A stretch of 38,333 nucleotides of DNA from DASYQD01 sp036005845. Lineage in GTDB: Bacteria > Acidobacteriota > Thermoanaerobaculia > Multivoradales > JAIOJS01. Position numbers and translations under genes: made by a program. The stretch covers positions 1-38,333 of the forward strand of contig DASYQD010000170.1 in NCBI GenBank assembly GCA_036005845.1, given 5' to 3'. The notes below the pieces were generated by a model. That model did no database searches and was not told the DNA's origin. It was given only the letters and a program-made list of their open reading frames with translations. This document shows, in pieces, positions 8,658-18,982 of this stretch (positions are counted from its first letter, which is position 1; each line of letters opens with the position of its first letter).

Positions 8658-8687
8658 TTGACACTTTGCGGAAAAAGATGGTATCAC
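8658..8687 (+). promoter_or_regulatory. Predicted promoter for the ROK kinase gene
   Basis: TTGACA at 8658-8663 (perfect -35), an 18-bp spacer and TATCAC at 8682-8687 as a weak -10. The same TTGACA-N18-TATC layout occurs before the TonB-receptor operon. The operator repeats lie just downstream, near the expected transcription start, a position suited to repression. Confidence 0.5.
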
Positions 8688-8705
8688 ATTAAAACGATTT
8701 AGCAA
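8678..8705 (-). promoter_or_regulatory. Possible promoter for lacI-GH2-MFS
   Basis: On the minus strand TTGCTA (8705-8700), a 16-bp spacer and TACCAT (8683-8678) form a weak sigma-70-like promoter, four of six matches in each box. Its -35 box lies inside the operator. This is the best candidate in the 105-bp divergent region, but it is weak. Confidence 0.3.
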
Positions 8706-8714
8706 GTCGATTTA
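8692..8714. promoter_or_regulatory. LacI-type operator, copy 1
   Basis: Two CGATTTA repeats at 8695-8701 and 8708-8714, 13 bp apart. The first is part of the near-palindrome TAAAACGATTTA with a central CG, the form favoured by LacI-family HTH proteins. The 10-mer AAACGATTTA (8692-8701) is repeated exactly at copy 2 (18963-18972, opposite strand). The lacI gene starts 53 bp away. Confidence 0.65.
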
Positions 8715-8744
8715 CTCCACGCAAGCGGGCCCCGAAGCCCCGAG

Positions 8745-9686
8745 GTGAGTCGCCCAGTGAGTCCGGTCCTCGAGCCACCCGCGGCGCCGATCGCGCCAAG
8801 GTCCGGGAGCGCGACGGCCTCGGACGGAGGACCACCGGCCATCCTCGGCGTCGACCTGGGCGGCAGCGGCGTGCGGGTGGGCAAGGTGCGCGCCGGCGGG
8901 CTGGAGCGCTTCGTCGCGGCGCCCATCTCCGGCCGCGAGCGCGCCGAGGTGGTGGCGGCGGAGCTCTATCGCGCCATCGACGGCGTCTTCGACGACGAGG
9001 TCCGCGGCATCGGCTGCGGCGTGCCCAGCGTCGTCGACGTCGATCGCGGCATCGTCTACAACGTCGAGAACATCCCGGCCTGGCAGGAGGTGGCGCTCAA
9101 GGCCGACCTCGAGCGGCGCTACGGCGTTCCTGCCTACGTCAACAACGACGCCAATGCCTTCGCCGTCGGCGAGCTCTACTTCGGCCACGGGCGCGGACAC
9201 CGGCACCTCGTCGGCCTGACGCTGGGCAGCGGCCTCGGGGCCGGCGTGGTGATCGACGGCCGGCTCTACATCGGCGCCAACTGCGGCGCCGGCGAGCTCG
9301 GCGCCATCCCGTTTCGCGAGCACACGATCGAGCAGTACTGCGCGGCGCCCTTCTTCCAGCGCGAGGCCGGCGTGAGCGGCGAGGAGGTGCACCGCCGCGC
9401 CGTCGCCGGCGACTCCTTCGCGCGCGAGCTCTTCGCGCGCTTCGGCGACTCGCTGGGTCACGCCCTGCTGCTCGTGCTCTACGCCTACGATCCGGAGATG
9501 ATCGTGCTCGGCGGCTCGATCAGCGCCGCGCTGCCGTTCTTCGAGGAAGCGATGCGCGAGCGGCTGCGGCAGTACGCCTATCCGCACGCGCTCGCGCGGC
9601 TGCGGCTCGAGCGCAGCGAGGTGGAGAACGCGGCGGTGCTGGGCGCGGCAGCGCTCTACCTCGACGCCAACCACGCCGCGGGCTGA
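8745..9686 (+). CDS. ROK-family sugar kinase (Zn-motif-less subgroup)
   Basis: A 313-residue ROK protein, predicted to phosphorylate a hexose or amino-hexose with ATP in the cytoplasm. The phosphate-1 motif DLGGSGVRVG is at 37-46 and the catalytic Asp135 lies in YVNNDANAFAVGE; the phosphate-2 motif LTLGSGLGAG follows. The usual ROK ExGH plus CxCGxxGCxE zinc motif is absent: the region reads GELGAIPFREHTIEQYCAAPFF, a variant I associate with a ROK subgroup in Bacteroidota-like and Acidobacteriota-like genomes. The start is uncertain: GTG 8745 has GAGG immediately adjacent, while GTG 8757 would place CGAGG 11 nt upstream and remove four residues. Divergent from lacI under the shared operator. 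Glucosamine kinase is a contextual guess. Confidence 0.88.
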   Translation: MSRPVSPVLEPPAAPIAPRSGSATASDGGPPAILGVDLGGSGVRVGKVRAGGLERFVAAPISGRERAEVVAAELYRAIDGVFDDEVRGIGCGVPSVVDVDRGIVYNVENIPAWQEVALKADLERRYGVPAYVNNDANAFAVGELYFGHGRGHRHLVGLTLGSGLGAGVVIDGRLYIGANCGAGELGAIPFREHTIEQYCAAPFFQREAGVSGEEVHRRAVAGDSFARELFARFGDSLGHALLLVLYAYDPEMIVLGGSISAALPFFEEAMRERLRQYAYPHALARLRLERSEVENAAVLGAAALYLDANHAAG

Positions 9687-9747
9687 GCCCGCTGCCCCCA
9701 CCCTCGCAACCCCCTCCCCTGGTTGGATTCCACCCCTGACCCCCCGT

Positions 9748-9773
9748 CCCCCTGCCCCTCTAGGGGCAGGGGG
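9748..9773. terminator. Bidirectional hairpin between convergent genes
   Basis: CCCCCTGCCCC-TCTA-GGGGCAGGGGG is a perfect 11-bp stem with a 4-nt loop between the ROK stop (9686) and the permease stop (9802), in an otherwise C-rich 115-bp gap. There is no T-tract on either side, so intrinsic termination is uncertain, but position and stem strength suggest a transcript end or 3' protection for both operons. Confidence 0.5.
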
Positions 9774-9801
9774 CGTCGCCCACCCACCCCTCTCCGGCGA
9801 C

Positions 9802-11078
9802 CTAGGCGCGGCCGCTGGCCTTCCGCCCGCGCCGCGACAGGGCGTCGACGGTGACCGCCACCAGCAGCACCGCGGCGGTGATCATGTACTGCGCGTCGGA
9901 CTGCAGGTCGAGCAGCAGGATGCCCGACTGGATGGAGCCGATCACCAGCATGCCGAGCAGAGCCGACCAGGCGCTGCCGCGGCCGCCGAAGAGGCTGGTG
10001 CCGCCGATGACGGCGGCGGCGATGGCGTTGAGCAGGACGTCGCCGCTGCCGGAGGCCTGGTTGACGGCGAAGAGCCGCGAGGCCTGCATGACGCCGCCCA
10101 CCGCCGCCATCGCCGCGGCGACCGCGAAGGTCGTGATGCGCACGGCGGCGACGTTGATGCCGGCGCGCCGCGCCGCCTCGGCATTGCCGCCGACCGCAAA
10201 GACCATGCGGCCCGCCCGCGTCTTGCGCAGCACGAGGTCGAAGGCCGCGACGAGGCCGACGAAGATCACCAACGCCAGCGGCACTCCGCGCGTGAGGTTG
10301 AGCACGTAGACGGCGGCGAGGCCGAGGAGCAACAGGCCGCCGGCGCGGGCGCCGATCTCCGCCGCGCCCGGCCGCGGCAGCCCGGCGCGCGCCCGCCGCG
10401 CCGCGCCGCGCAGCAGCGCGACGAGATAGAGCCCGATCGGCAGCAGCACCACTGCATAGCCGAGCGCGACCCGAGAGAGGAAGGTGTTGGCGAACGCCGC
10501 CACCGCGCCATCGTAGGGGATGTTGAGCGTGCCCGTCGCGCCGAGGACGTAGAGCAGCGCCCCCTGCCAACCGATTAGGCCGGCGAGCGTCACCACGAAC
10601 GACGGCACACCCAGCCGCGCGAAGAAGAACCCCTGTGCGGCGCCGATCGTGGCGCCGGCCAGCACGGCGACGGCGATGGCGAGGACTGGCGGCCAACCCT
10701 GCTTGACGCTCAGCACCGCCATCACCGCGGCGCAGAGGCCGCTCACCGAGCCGGCCGAGAGGTCCACCTCGCCGAGCAGCAGCACGAGGACGATGCCGAG
10801 TGCGATGAGCCCGGTGGGCACGATCTGCAGCGTCAGGTTGGAGAGGTTGCGCGCGGAGAGGAAGGTGGGCGCCTGCGACTGGAAGACCGCCGCCATCAGG
10901 AGCAGGCCGACGAGCACCGGCAGCGCGCCCAGCTCGCCGCCGCGCACGCGGCGCACGGCGACGTCGAGCCAGCCGCGGACGAAGCCGCCCTCCGCGACCG
11001 CAACGCCCGCGCTCGTCCCGCTGGCGCCCGCGCTCGCGGCGCCTTCGCGTGGGCCACGGGCGCTGGAGTCGACGTCGT

Positions 11079-11082
<4 letters not shown>
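9802..11082 (-). CDS. ABC transporter permease, XylH-like (CUT2)
   Basis: A 426-residue inner-membrane permease, last gene of the receptor operon. It starts with GTG 11082, overlapping the ATPase stop by 4 bp (GTGA); the frame stays open far upstream of this, but that part is out of phase with the real ATPase and binding-protein genes. About ten hydrophobic segments follow a 50-residue Gly/Ala-rich cytoplasmic N-terminus. Family signatures: VLVLLLGEVDLSAGSVSGL, FAVGGNAEAARRAGINVAAVRI and GGTSLFGGRGS, with the cytoplasmic Arg-rich insertion seen in XylH. It would form the channel with the single-domain ATPase and take sugar from the XylF-like protein. A pentose or hexose monosaccharide is likely; which one is not readable. 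Confidence 0.9.
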
Positions 11083-11882
<800 letters not shown>

Positions 11883-11885
11883 CGC

Positions 11886-13046
11886 TCAGCGCTCCGGCGC
11901 GAGGCCGGCGCGGCGGCAGGCGGCCTCGAACGCCGGCGTGCAGATCTCCGCCGCGGTGTAGACGCCGTCGGCCACCACCGTAGTGGCAACGTTGTCGCGC
12001 GTCACCGACACCACCGGGAGCAGCAGCGACGGCACCTGGTGGCCGCTGGAGTTGGTGCGCGGCACCGTGCCCTCGACCTGTTTGCCTTGCGCCACCGCCA
12101 ACGCCATGCGCGCCGCCGCCTCGGCCTCGGCCGGGTAAGGCTTGTAGATGGTCATCGCCTGGTCGCCGGCGAGGATGCGCTGGATGGCGGCGAGCTCGGC
12201 GTCCTGGCCGGTGACCGGCGGCAGCGGCGTCACGCCGTGCCCCTTGAGCGCGGCGATGGCGCCGCTGGCGAGACCGTCGTTGGCGGCGTAGACGCCCACC
12301 ACTGCCGCGGCGCCGAGCTTGGTGAGCGCCTGCTCCACCTCCTGCTGCGCCTTGTCGGGACTCCAGTCGGGCGTGTCGACCTCGTAGCCGACGTCGACCT
12401 TGCCGTCGAGCACGGCGTGCGCGCCCCGTTTGAACTCGGCGGCGTTGGGGTCGGTCGGCGAGCCGTTGACCATCACCAGCGGGCCGCGCTTGGGATCGCC
12501 GTCCCTGGCCAGGAAACTGAGCAGCGCGCGGCCCTGCTCCTCGCCCACCTTGACGTTGTCGAAGGTGACGAAGGCGTCGATCGGGCCGGCGGCGAAGCGG
12601 TCGTAGGCGACGACCGGCACACCCTGCTCCTCGGCCTTGGTGACGATGGCGCCGGCGGCCTTGGCGTCGACCGGGTCGAGGATGAGCACCTGTACGCCGC
12701 GGCTCAACAGCGAGTCGGCCTGCGCGAGCTGCTTGGAGGCGTCTTGCTGCGCATTCAAGTAGAGCAAGGTGCAGTGTGGGCAGCCCGCCTTCAGGTTCCT
12801 CTCGATCAGCGGGCGGTCGAAGGCCTCGTAGCGAGCCGTCTTGCTCTCCGGCAGCAGCAGGCCGACGGCGAAGCCCTGCTCGAGGCTCTGGCGCGCCGTG
12901 GACTCGCCGCCACCGGGCGCCTTGCCGCACGAGAAAGCGATGAAGGTGACGATCAACATGGCCGCCGCTGCGGCCTGGTGCGAGACGTGTCGGCGCATGC
13001 CCGTAGTCGACGGCAAAGCGCGTGGCGCTGTCAAGCGCGGCGTCAC
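11886..13046 (-). CDS. XylF-like sugar-binding lipoprotein
   Basis: A 386-residue periplasmic binding protein of the D-xylose/ChvE type. Signatures: YEAFDRPLIE, VPVVAYDRFAAG, VTFDNVKVGEEQG, VYAANDGLASGAIAALK and PPVTGQDAELAAIQRILAGDQAMTIYK. The leader ends in FIAFSC, an atypical lipobox, so membrane anchoring is probable. GTG 13046 overlaps the GH3 stop by 4 bp and has AAAGGG 5 nt upstream; the alternative ATG 12998 gives a tidier signal peptide but no Shine-Dalgarno. XylF relatives bind xylose, glucose or galactose, so the ligand here is open; the context suggests the product of the GH3 enzyme. Confidence 0.9.
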   Translation of the reverse strand: MTPRLTAPRALPSTTGMRRHVSHQAAAAAMLIVTFIAFSCGKAPGGGESTARQSLEQGFAVGLLLPESKTARYEAFDRPLIERNLKAGCPHCTLLYLNAQQDASKQLAQADSLLSRGVQVLILDPVDAKAAGAIVTKAEEQGVPVVAYDRFAAGPIDAFVTFDNVKVGEEQGRALLSFLARDGDPKRGPLVMVNGSPTDPNAAEFKRGAHAVLDGKVDVGYEVDTPDWSPDKAQQEVEQALTKLGAAAVVGVYAANDGLASGAIAALKGHGVTPLPPVTGQDAELAAIQRILAGDQAMTIYKPYPAEAEAAARMALAVAQGKQVEGTVPRTNSSGHQVPSLLLPVVSVTRDNVATTVVADGVYTAAEICTPAFEAACRRAGLAPER

Positions 13047-15418
13047 TCGTGCCCTTTGTTTCCGGATGCCGCCGCCAGCGTGAAGGTGTCGCGCAGCCCG
13101 CCCACCGACACCGCGAAGTCGCCCGGTTCCACGGTCCGTTTGTCGTCGGCGCCGATGAACGAGAGGTCGTCGCGCTCAAGGGTGAAAGTGAGCTGCCGCG
13201 ACTCCCCCGGCTCCAGCCACACCTTGGCGAAGCGGCGCAGGCGCTTGACCGGCGGCGTCACGCTGGCCACGAGGTCGCTCACGTAGAGCTGCACCACTTC
13301 CGCGCCGGCGCGGGCGCCCGCGTTGCGCACGGTCACCGCGACCGTGACGCCGCCGCTCGGCGCCACCGACTTCGGCGTCACCGCGAGCGCCGAGTACTCG
13401 AAGGTCGTGTAGCTGAGCCCGGAGCCGAACTCGAACTGCGGCCGAAACGCGGTGAGACCGAAGCCGGTGTCCTGCTCCTCGAACGCCTTGTGGTCGTAGG
13501 TGCGCAGCGCGTGCGGGTCGCGCGGGTAGGTGATGGGAAGCTTGCCGCTGGGATTGACGTCGCCGAACAGGACGTCGGCGATCGCCTGGCCGCCCTCCTC
13601 GCCCGGGTTCAGCGCGAGGACGATCGCGGCAGCGAGGTCGACGATCGGCCGCATCAGCCGCGGGCGTCCCTCGACGAGCACCAGCACCATCGGCTTGCCG
13701 CTCGCCGCCACGGCCTGCGCCAGGCGCAGCTGCGCCTCGGGCAGCGCCAGGTCGTCGATGTTGCCGGGCGTTTCCGCGTAGGCCATCTCGCCGAGGCAGA
13801 CGATGGCCACGTCGGCCTCGCGCGCCGCCGCCGCGGCGGCGGCGACGTCCACCTCGGCATCGTAGGTGGCGCCCGGCACGTAGGTGACGCCGCCGGGGCC
13901 GAGCTTGGCCGCGATCGCGCCGCGGATCGTCGGCCGGTCGGTCGCGTACAGGCCCTCCTGGTTGCCCTGCCAGGTGAGCGACCAGCCGTTGTTGAGCGCC
14001 ATTCGCGAGTCGCACGTAGGCCCGGTGACGAGCACGTGCGCCGCTTCGCGCAACGGCAACATGCCCTTGCCGTTGGCGAGCAGCACGATCGACTCGCGCG
14101 CCGCCTCCAGCGCGACAGCCTGCGCTTCGGCGCCGCGCACCTCGGCGCCGGAGGCCGTGCCGAGCAGCGGATCGTCGAACAGCCCGAGCTTCTCCTTGAG
14201 CGTCAGCACGCGCCCCGCCGCCTCGTCGATGCGCGCCATCGGCACGGCGCCCTCCTCGACCAGCGACACCAGGATGTCGGCGAAGCTGTAGTCGAGCGGC
14301 ACCATGCTCATGTCGATGCCGGCGAGCACGGCGATGCGCGTCGCCTCCTTCTCGTCCGCCGCCACGCGGTGGATGGTGACCAGCTTCTTGATGTCCTCCC
14401 AGTCGGAGACCACCAGGCCGTCGAAGCCCAGCTCGCCGCGCAGCACGTCCTTCAACAGGAAACCGTTGGCGTGGCCGGGGGTGCCGTTGACCTCGCCCGA
14501 GTTCACCATCACCGCGGCGGCGCCGGCGCGCACCGCCGCCGCGAACGGCGGCAGGAAGTGCTCGCGTAGCACGAGCTCGGGGATGAGCGCCGGCGTGCGG
14601 TCGTGGCCGGTCGTCGGGAAGCTGTAGCCGATGTAGTGCTTGAGCGTCGCCGCCACCGTGCGCGGCGTGGCGAGGCCATGCGGAATGTCGTCGCCCTGGT
14701 AGCCGCGCACCGTCGCGACGCCCATCACCGAGCCCAGGTAGGAGTCTTCGCCGAAGGTCTCGTAGAGGCGCGGCCAGAGCGGCTGGCGGCCGACGTCGAG
14801 CACGGGCGAGAAGTTCCACGGGATGCCGGCGGCGCGCGTCTCGTGCGCCGCGATGCGGCTGCCGGCGAGCATCAGCTCGGGGTTCCAGGTCGCCGCCATC
14901 CCCAGCGGCTGCGGGAAGAGCGTGGCGCCGCGCACGTAGTTGGCGCCGTGGATGGTGTCGATGCCGTAGAGCACGGGGATGCCGAGGCGCGTCTTCGCCG
15001 CCGCCGCCTGGATGTCGCGCAGCACTTCGTGCCAGCGCTCGAGGGGCAGCGCTTGGTCGCTGACGTTCAGGATCGAGCCGACGCCGTAGTCGCCCACCGC
15101 GTGCTGCAGCTTGACGGGGTCCATGTGGAGGTCCGCGTCGCGGCCGCTCGCCACCATGGCGACGGTGAGCTGCGTCATCTGGCCCACCTTCTCGCGCAGG
15201 GTCATGCGCGCGAGGAGGCCGGCGACGCGCTTGGAGGGCTTCGCCGGCCGATGCGGGCCCGCGGCGGGCGGCGGCAGGTGCGCGGTCAGGAAGGCCTGGC
15301 TGTCCACCACGGTCGTCGGGGGATGACCCGTGACCGTTTGCGCCGCGACGGCGGCGACGCCAGCCAGTGCCAGCGCCGCCGCGGTTCGCACGGAGGTGCG
15401 CGAGCGGATGACCGTCAC
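13043..15418 (-). CDS. GH3 beta-glycosidase (BglX-like), exported
   Basis: A 791-residue periplasmic exo-glycosidase. A signal peptide (RTAAALALAGVAAVAAQTV) precedes the GH3 barrel with LARMTLREKVGQMTQ, IPVLYGIDTIHGAN, the substrate-binding KH pair (Lys260-His261) and nucleophile Asp339 in GLVVSDWEDIKKL. The alpha/beta sandwich domain follows, with LGEMAYAETPGNIDDL as the likely region of the acid/base Glu, then a C-terminal FnIII-like domain. The fold fits beta-glucosidase/beta-xylosidase-type GH3 rather than NagZ, which lacks these C-terminal domains. GTG 15418 lies 3 nt after the receptor stop, so it is cotranscribed with it. It would trim oligosaccharides brought in by the receptor; the exact linkage is not readable. 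Confidence 0.92.
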   Translation of the reverse strand: MTVIRSRTSVRTAAALALAGVAAVAAQTVTGHPPTTVVDSQAFLTAHLPPPAAGPHRPAKPSKRVAGLLARMTLREKVGQMTQLTVAMVASGRDADLHMDPVKLQHAVGDYGVGSILNVSDQALPLERWHEVLRDIQAAAAKTRLGIPVLYGIDTIHGANYVRGATLFPQPLGMAATWNPELMLAGSRIAAHETRAAGIPWNFSPVLDVGRQPLWPRLYETFGEDSYLGSVMGVATVRGYQGDDIPHGLATPRTVAATLKHYIGYSFPTTGHDRTPALIPELVLREHFLPPFAAAVRAGAAAVMVNSGEVNGTPGHANGFLLKDVLRGELGFDGLVVSDWEDIKKLVTIHRVAADEKEATRIAVLAGIDMSMVPLDYSFADILVSLVEEGAVPMARIDEAAGRVLTLKEKLGLFDDPLLGTASGAEVRGAEAQAVALEAARESIVLLANGKGMLPLREAAHVLVTGPTCDSRMALNNGWSLTWQGNQEGLYATDRPTIRGAIAAKLGPGGVTYVPGATYDAEVDVAAAAAAAREADVAIVCLGEMAYAETPGNIDDLALPEAQLRLAQAVAASGKPMVLVLVEGRPRLMRPIVDLAAAIVLALNPGEEGGQAIADVLFGDVNPSGKLPITYPRDPHALRTYDHKAFEEQDTGFGLTAFRPQFEFGSGLSYTTFEYSALAVTPKSVAPSGGVTVAVTVRNAGARAGAEVVQLYVSDLVASVTPPVKRLRRFAKVWLEPGESRQLTFTLERDDLSFIGADDKRTVEPGDFAVSVGGLRDTFTLAAASGNKGHE

Positions 15419-15421
15419 CCG

Positions 15422-18400
15422 CTAGTTGAAGAACAGCTTGATGCCCAACTGGATCTGGCGCGGGTCCCGCACCGCCGTCGCCTTGCCGAAGTTGAGCGGG
15501 ATCTCCTCGCTCGTCACCCGCGTCGCCTGGTCGATCGGCGCGTCGTAGGTCACCGCGATGGGGTCCATCGTGGTGTCGACGAAGATGAAGTTGTCGCGGT
15601 CGAGCAGGTTGAAGACCTCGAAGCGCAGCTGCCCGTTCAGCTTGTTGGCGAAGCGGACGTTCTTGTAGAACATCAGGTCGACCTGCATGAAGTCGGGCCC
15701 CTCGCAGTCGCCGCGGCTGGCCATCTGGTTGGTGGTGCCGAGCTGATAGCCGACGAGCGTGTAGGCGCGCGGGTTGAGCCACTGTTCCTTGCGGCCGCCG
15801 TGGGCGCGGCAGGACTGGCCGGCGACGCGGATCGGTCGTTGGTTGGCAGCGTAACCGGTGCCGGCGAGGCCGCCGTCGATGCCGGGGATGGTGCCGGTGT
15901 AGACGGTGAGCGGCACGCCGGTGGCGTAGGAGAAGATGCCGCCCAGCGACCAGCCGCCGAGCAGCGCCGACAACATCCGGCCCTTGTTGTCGAAGTCGGG
16001 CGCGTGCCAGACGACGCTGCTGTTGAGCACGTGCTTCCTGTGGATGCCGGCCTTGCCCCAGTCGAGGCCGGGGTTGGACAGATCGGTGATCGCCACCGGC
16101 TGGATCGAGCCGGAGCTGTCGGTCAGCGGGTCGTTGGCCTCGAGGTTCGACCAGGTGTACGAGACCTGGAACTGCGAGCCGCGGCCGAAGCGCGAGGTGA
16201 GCTGGGTCTGCAGCGACTTGTACTTGGAGGTGCCGTCGTTGCGCCAGAAGTTGATGGTGTTGTCGCCGGTGACGATGCCGTAGGGCCGCAGCGCGCCCTG
16301 GCAGCCGTCGTTGCCGGTGCCGCAGCGCACGTAGTCGAGCCGGTCGGCGATGCCGTTGCCGTTGTGGTCGCCGGCGGGCACCTGGTTGATGTCGGCGCGC
16401 CGCATGATGTGGACGCCGTGGCTGCCGACGTAGGAGACCTCGACGGTCGTCTCCGTCCCCAGCCGCTGCTCCCAGGTGAGGTTCCACTGGTTGTTGTACG
16501 GCGTCTCACGATCGATGTCGTAGCCGTTTTGCGGCCGCCCCGCGGTGGCGCGCGCGAAGGCGCCCTCGTACGGCTCTTGCAGGGTGTCGAGGTAGCGCAA
16601 GCCGTTGATGTTGGGGTTGAAGAGGTTCTGCGCGAAGAGCAGCCAGGGCGACAGCCGCTCGCGCTGGTAGAACTGTCCGAAACCGGCGCGCAGGGCCGCT
16701 TTGCCGTTGCCGAAGACGTCCCAGGCGATGCCCAGGCGCGGCGCCAGGTTGTTCTTGTCTTCCTTCACCAGCGAGCGGTTGGGGCCGAAGCTGCCGCCGG
16801 CGAAGCCGAGGTCGCTGCAGGTGGTGTTGCCGGGCGTCACCATCAAGCCGTTGCACGGCGAGCTGCCGAGGGCGGGGTTGAAGCGGTCGGGGTTGAAGCT
16901 GGCGTACTCGTCCTGCTTCTCCACCGGGTTCTTGAAGTACGAGTAGCGCAGACCGAGGTCGACGGTGACGCCCGGGCGGGCCTGCCAGGAGTCGCCGGCG
17001 TAGGCCTCGTAGTCGTTCCACTTCTGGTTGACGTCGACGTTCTTGGCGTTCTCGCCGAAGCCCCACAGCGAGTCGCGCAGCAGGAAGTCGGCGAGCACGT
17101 TGCCGGTGGGACTGCCCCAGGTGTTGATGTTGACGGCGCCCCAGAAGTTGGTCACCGGCTCGGCGCTGGCGGCGAACAGCTCGTCCTTGGTGTTGTCGCT
17201 GTAGAGCACGCCGCCTTTCAGCCAGTGGTCGCCGAAGACGCCCTGGTAGTCGTCCTTGAAGACCTTGAGGTCCTCCTGGTTCTGCCACGGCGCGATGTTC
17301 CACAGCGTCTCGTAGCCCTGGCCGCCCCAGAAGGTCGGGTGCGGCCCCTGGCCGGTGGGGATCTGTCGTCCCGAGTCGGGGAAGAAGCTGGGGATCGCCG
17401 CCGTGATCTGCGAGTTGAGGCCGGCGTTGGTGCCGCCGCGCTCGATGACGATCTGGTTGCCGGAGTAGGAGAGGTTGACGGTGTTGACGGCGCGGCTGCC
17501 GATCGTCTGGCTGAGCTGCGCCACCACCGACTTGCCAGGCTGCGTCCACGACGAGTCGACGGCGGGGAACGGATCGTCGCCCCAGAGGCCGTTCTGCGAG
17601 GTGGCGTTGGGAGCGCCGTTCACCCACTCGTCGTGCGTGTAGCGCATCATCACCTGGATGCTGTCGGTGGCGTTCCAGTCCAGGCGCGCGTTGCGCTGCG
17701 TCCAGTCGATCGGGGTGTCGACGGACTGCACCCAGTTGGCGCACGAGCCGTTGGCGGGGGTGACGTTGGCGCGCGGGTAGAGCTGCAGGTAGAGCAGGCC
17801 GCCCGGGCTCAGCCGGTCCGCCGGGATTTGGTTGCCGGGGAAGGGCTGACCGGTGAGCGGGTCGATGGGCACCGGCCCGCCGCAGCCGGCGATGTGCGGC
17901 CCGCTGAAGTCGCCTCGCCGCTCGGCGTCGGTGGGCACCAGCGCCTGGCGGACGACGCCGCGCGTCTCCTTGTTCCACTCGCCGGAGACGAAGGCGAAGA
18001 GCTTGTCGCGCACGACCGGGCCGCCGAAGGTGAACCCGTAGTCGTCGCGCTCGAGCTTCGGCTTGTCCTGCCCCGACTGCTCGAGGAAGTAGTTGTTCTG
18101 GTTCCAGGCGTCGTCGCGGCGGAAGAGGAAGGCGCTGGCCTTGTAGTCGTTGTCGCCGCCGCGGGTGATGAGGTTGATCTGGCCGCCGCTGCTGCCGCCG
18201 AACTCGGGCCCGTAGTTGTTGCGGTGGATCTTGAACTCCTCGATGGCGTCCACCGACGGGTAGACCAGGATGGTGCGGTTGGAGCCCACGTCGTTGTTGT
18301 TGGCGCCGTCGATCGTCCACAGGTTGGAGGTGACGCCGCCGCCGCTGATCGACAGGTCGCTGCCCGTCATCAGCCCCTTGTTCTTGGTGTCGAAGTTCTC

Positions 18401-18892
18401 CGGCGCGCTGACGCCGGGCATCAGCAGGGTGAGCTGGGTGAAGTTGCGGCCGTTGAGCGGCAGCTCGCGCACCTGCTCGCCGGTGACCAGGCCCGCCACC
18501 TCGCCGCCCACTGTCTCGACGACGACCGCCGGCGCCTGGACGGTGATCTCCTCCTTGAGCTCGCCCGCCACCAGCGCCACGTCGAGCTCGCGCACGTCGG
18601 CGACGTTGAGCTCGAGCCCGGACACCACCGACGAGTTGAAGCCCTGCGCGGTGACGGTGACGTCGTACCGCCCCGGCGGCACGTCGGCGAAGGCGTAGGC
18701 GCCGGAGCTGTTGGTGGTGGTGGCGCGCGCGAAGCCGGTGGCGGCGCCGACCAGGCTCACCTCCGCGCCCGCGACCGCGGCGCCGGCCGGGTCGTTGACC
18801 ACCCCGCGGATGGTTGCGTTGCTCGTCGCGGCAAAGGTGGGCGTAGCGCAGGCGAGCAGCACCAACAGCGGTCCCAGCAGGAACTTCCGCAT
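15422..18892 (-). CDS. TonB-dependent outer-membrane receptor, Oar-like
   Basis: A 1156-residue outer-membrane transporter, first gene of a five-gene operon. ATG 18892 has GGAGGT 5 nt upstream and a clear signal peptide (KFLLGPLLVLLACATPTFA). Residues about 25-110 form a carboxypeptidase-regulatory-like beta sandwich (TIRGVVNDPAGAAVAGAEVSL); a plug domain follows with LPLNGRNFTQLTLLMPGV and a glycine-rich DLSISGGG segment, then a 22-strand-type barrel ending in a terminal Phe-Asn (LGIKLFFN). This architecture is typical of the expanded Oar/CarboxypepD_reg receptors of Acidobacteriota. No SusD gene is present. Coupling to glycosidase and ABC genes suggests uptake of an oligosaccharide; the operator at 18963-18982 suggests LacI control. 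Confidence 0.93.
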   Translation of the reverse strand: MRKFLLGPLLVLLACATPTFAATSNATIRGVVNDPAGAAVAGAEVSLVGAATGFARATTTNSSGAYAFADVPPGRYDVTVTAQGFNSSVVSGLELNVADVRELDVALVAGELKEEITVQAPAVVVETVGGEVAGLVTGEQVRELPLNGRNFTQLTLLMPGVSAPENFDTKNKGLMTGSDLSISGGGVTSNLWTIDGANNNDVGSNRTILVYPSVDAIEEFKIHRNNYGPEFGGSSGGQINLITRGGDNDYKASAFLFRRDDAWNQNNYFLEQSGQDKPKLERDDYGFTFGGPVVRDKLFAFVSGEWNKETRGVVRQALVPTDAERRGDFSGPHIAGCGGPVPIDPLTGQPFPGNQIPADRLSPGGLLYLQLYPRANVTPANGSCANWVQSVDTPIDWTQRNARLDWNATDSIQVMMRYTHDEWVNGAPNATSQNGLWGDDPFPAVDSSWTQPGKSVVAQLSQTIGSRAVNTVNLSYSGNQIVIERGGTNAGLNSQITAAIPSFFPDSGRQIPTGQGPHPTFWGGQGYETLWNIAPWQNQEDLKVFKDDYQGVFGDHWLKGGVLYSDNTKDELFAASAEPVTNFWGAVNINTWGSPTGNVLADFLLRDSLWGFGENAKNVDVNQKWNDYEAYAGDSWQARPGVTVDLGLRYSYFKNPVEKQDEYASFNPDRFNPALGSSPCNGLMVTPGNTTCSDLGFAGGSFGPNRSLVKEDKNNLAPRLGIAWDVFGNGKAALRAGFGQFYQRERLSPWLLFAQNLFNPNINGLRYLDTLQEPYEGAFARATAGRPQNGYDIDRETPYNNQWNLTWEQRLGTETTVEVSYVGSHGVHIMRRADINQVPAGDHNGNGIADRLDYVRCGTGNDGCQGALRPYGIVTGDNTINFWRNDGTSKYKSLQTQLTSRFGRGSQFQVSYTWSNLEANDPLTDSSGSIQPVAITDLSNPGLDWGKAGIHRKHVLNSSVVWHAPDFDNKGRMLSALLGGWSLGGIFSYATGVPLTVYTGTIPGIDGGLAGTGYAANQRPIRVAGQSCRAHGGRKEQWLNPRAYTLVGYQLGTTNQMASRGDCEGPDFMQVDLMFYKNVRFANKLNGQLRFEVFNLLDRDNFIFVDTTMDPIAVTYDAPIDQATRVTSEEIPLNFGKATAVRDPRQIQLGIKLFFN

Positions 18893-18962
18893 GACCCACC
18901 TCCCTCGGACGGTGTCCGAGCGCCAAAAGGCGTCGAACTGGTTGACGGGCGTCTTTCGTGGT

Positions 18963-18982
18963 TAAATCGTTTCACTAAATCG
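18963..18982. promoter_or_regulatory. LacI-type operator, copy 2
   Basis: On the minus strand this reads CGATTTA-N6-CGATTTA, the same sequence, spacing and orientation relative to the promoter as copy 1 at 8695-8714; the six bases between repeats differ. AAACGATTTA is shared exactly. The site overlaps the end of the predicted -10 box of the receptor operon, as expected for repression. Confidence 0.65.
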
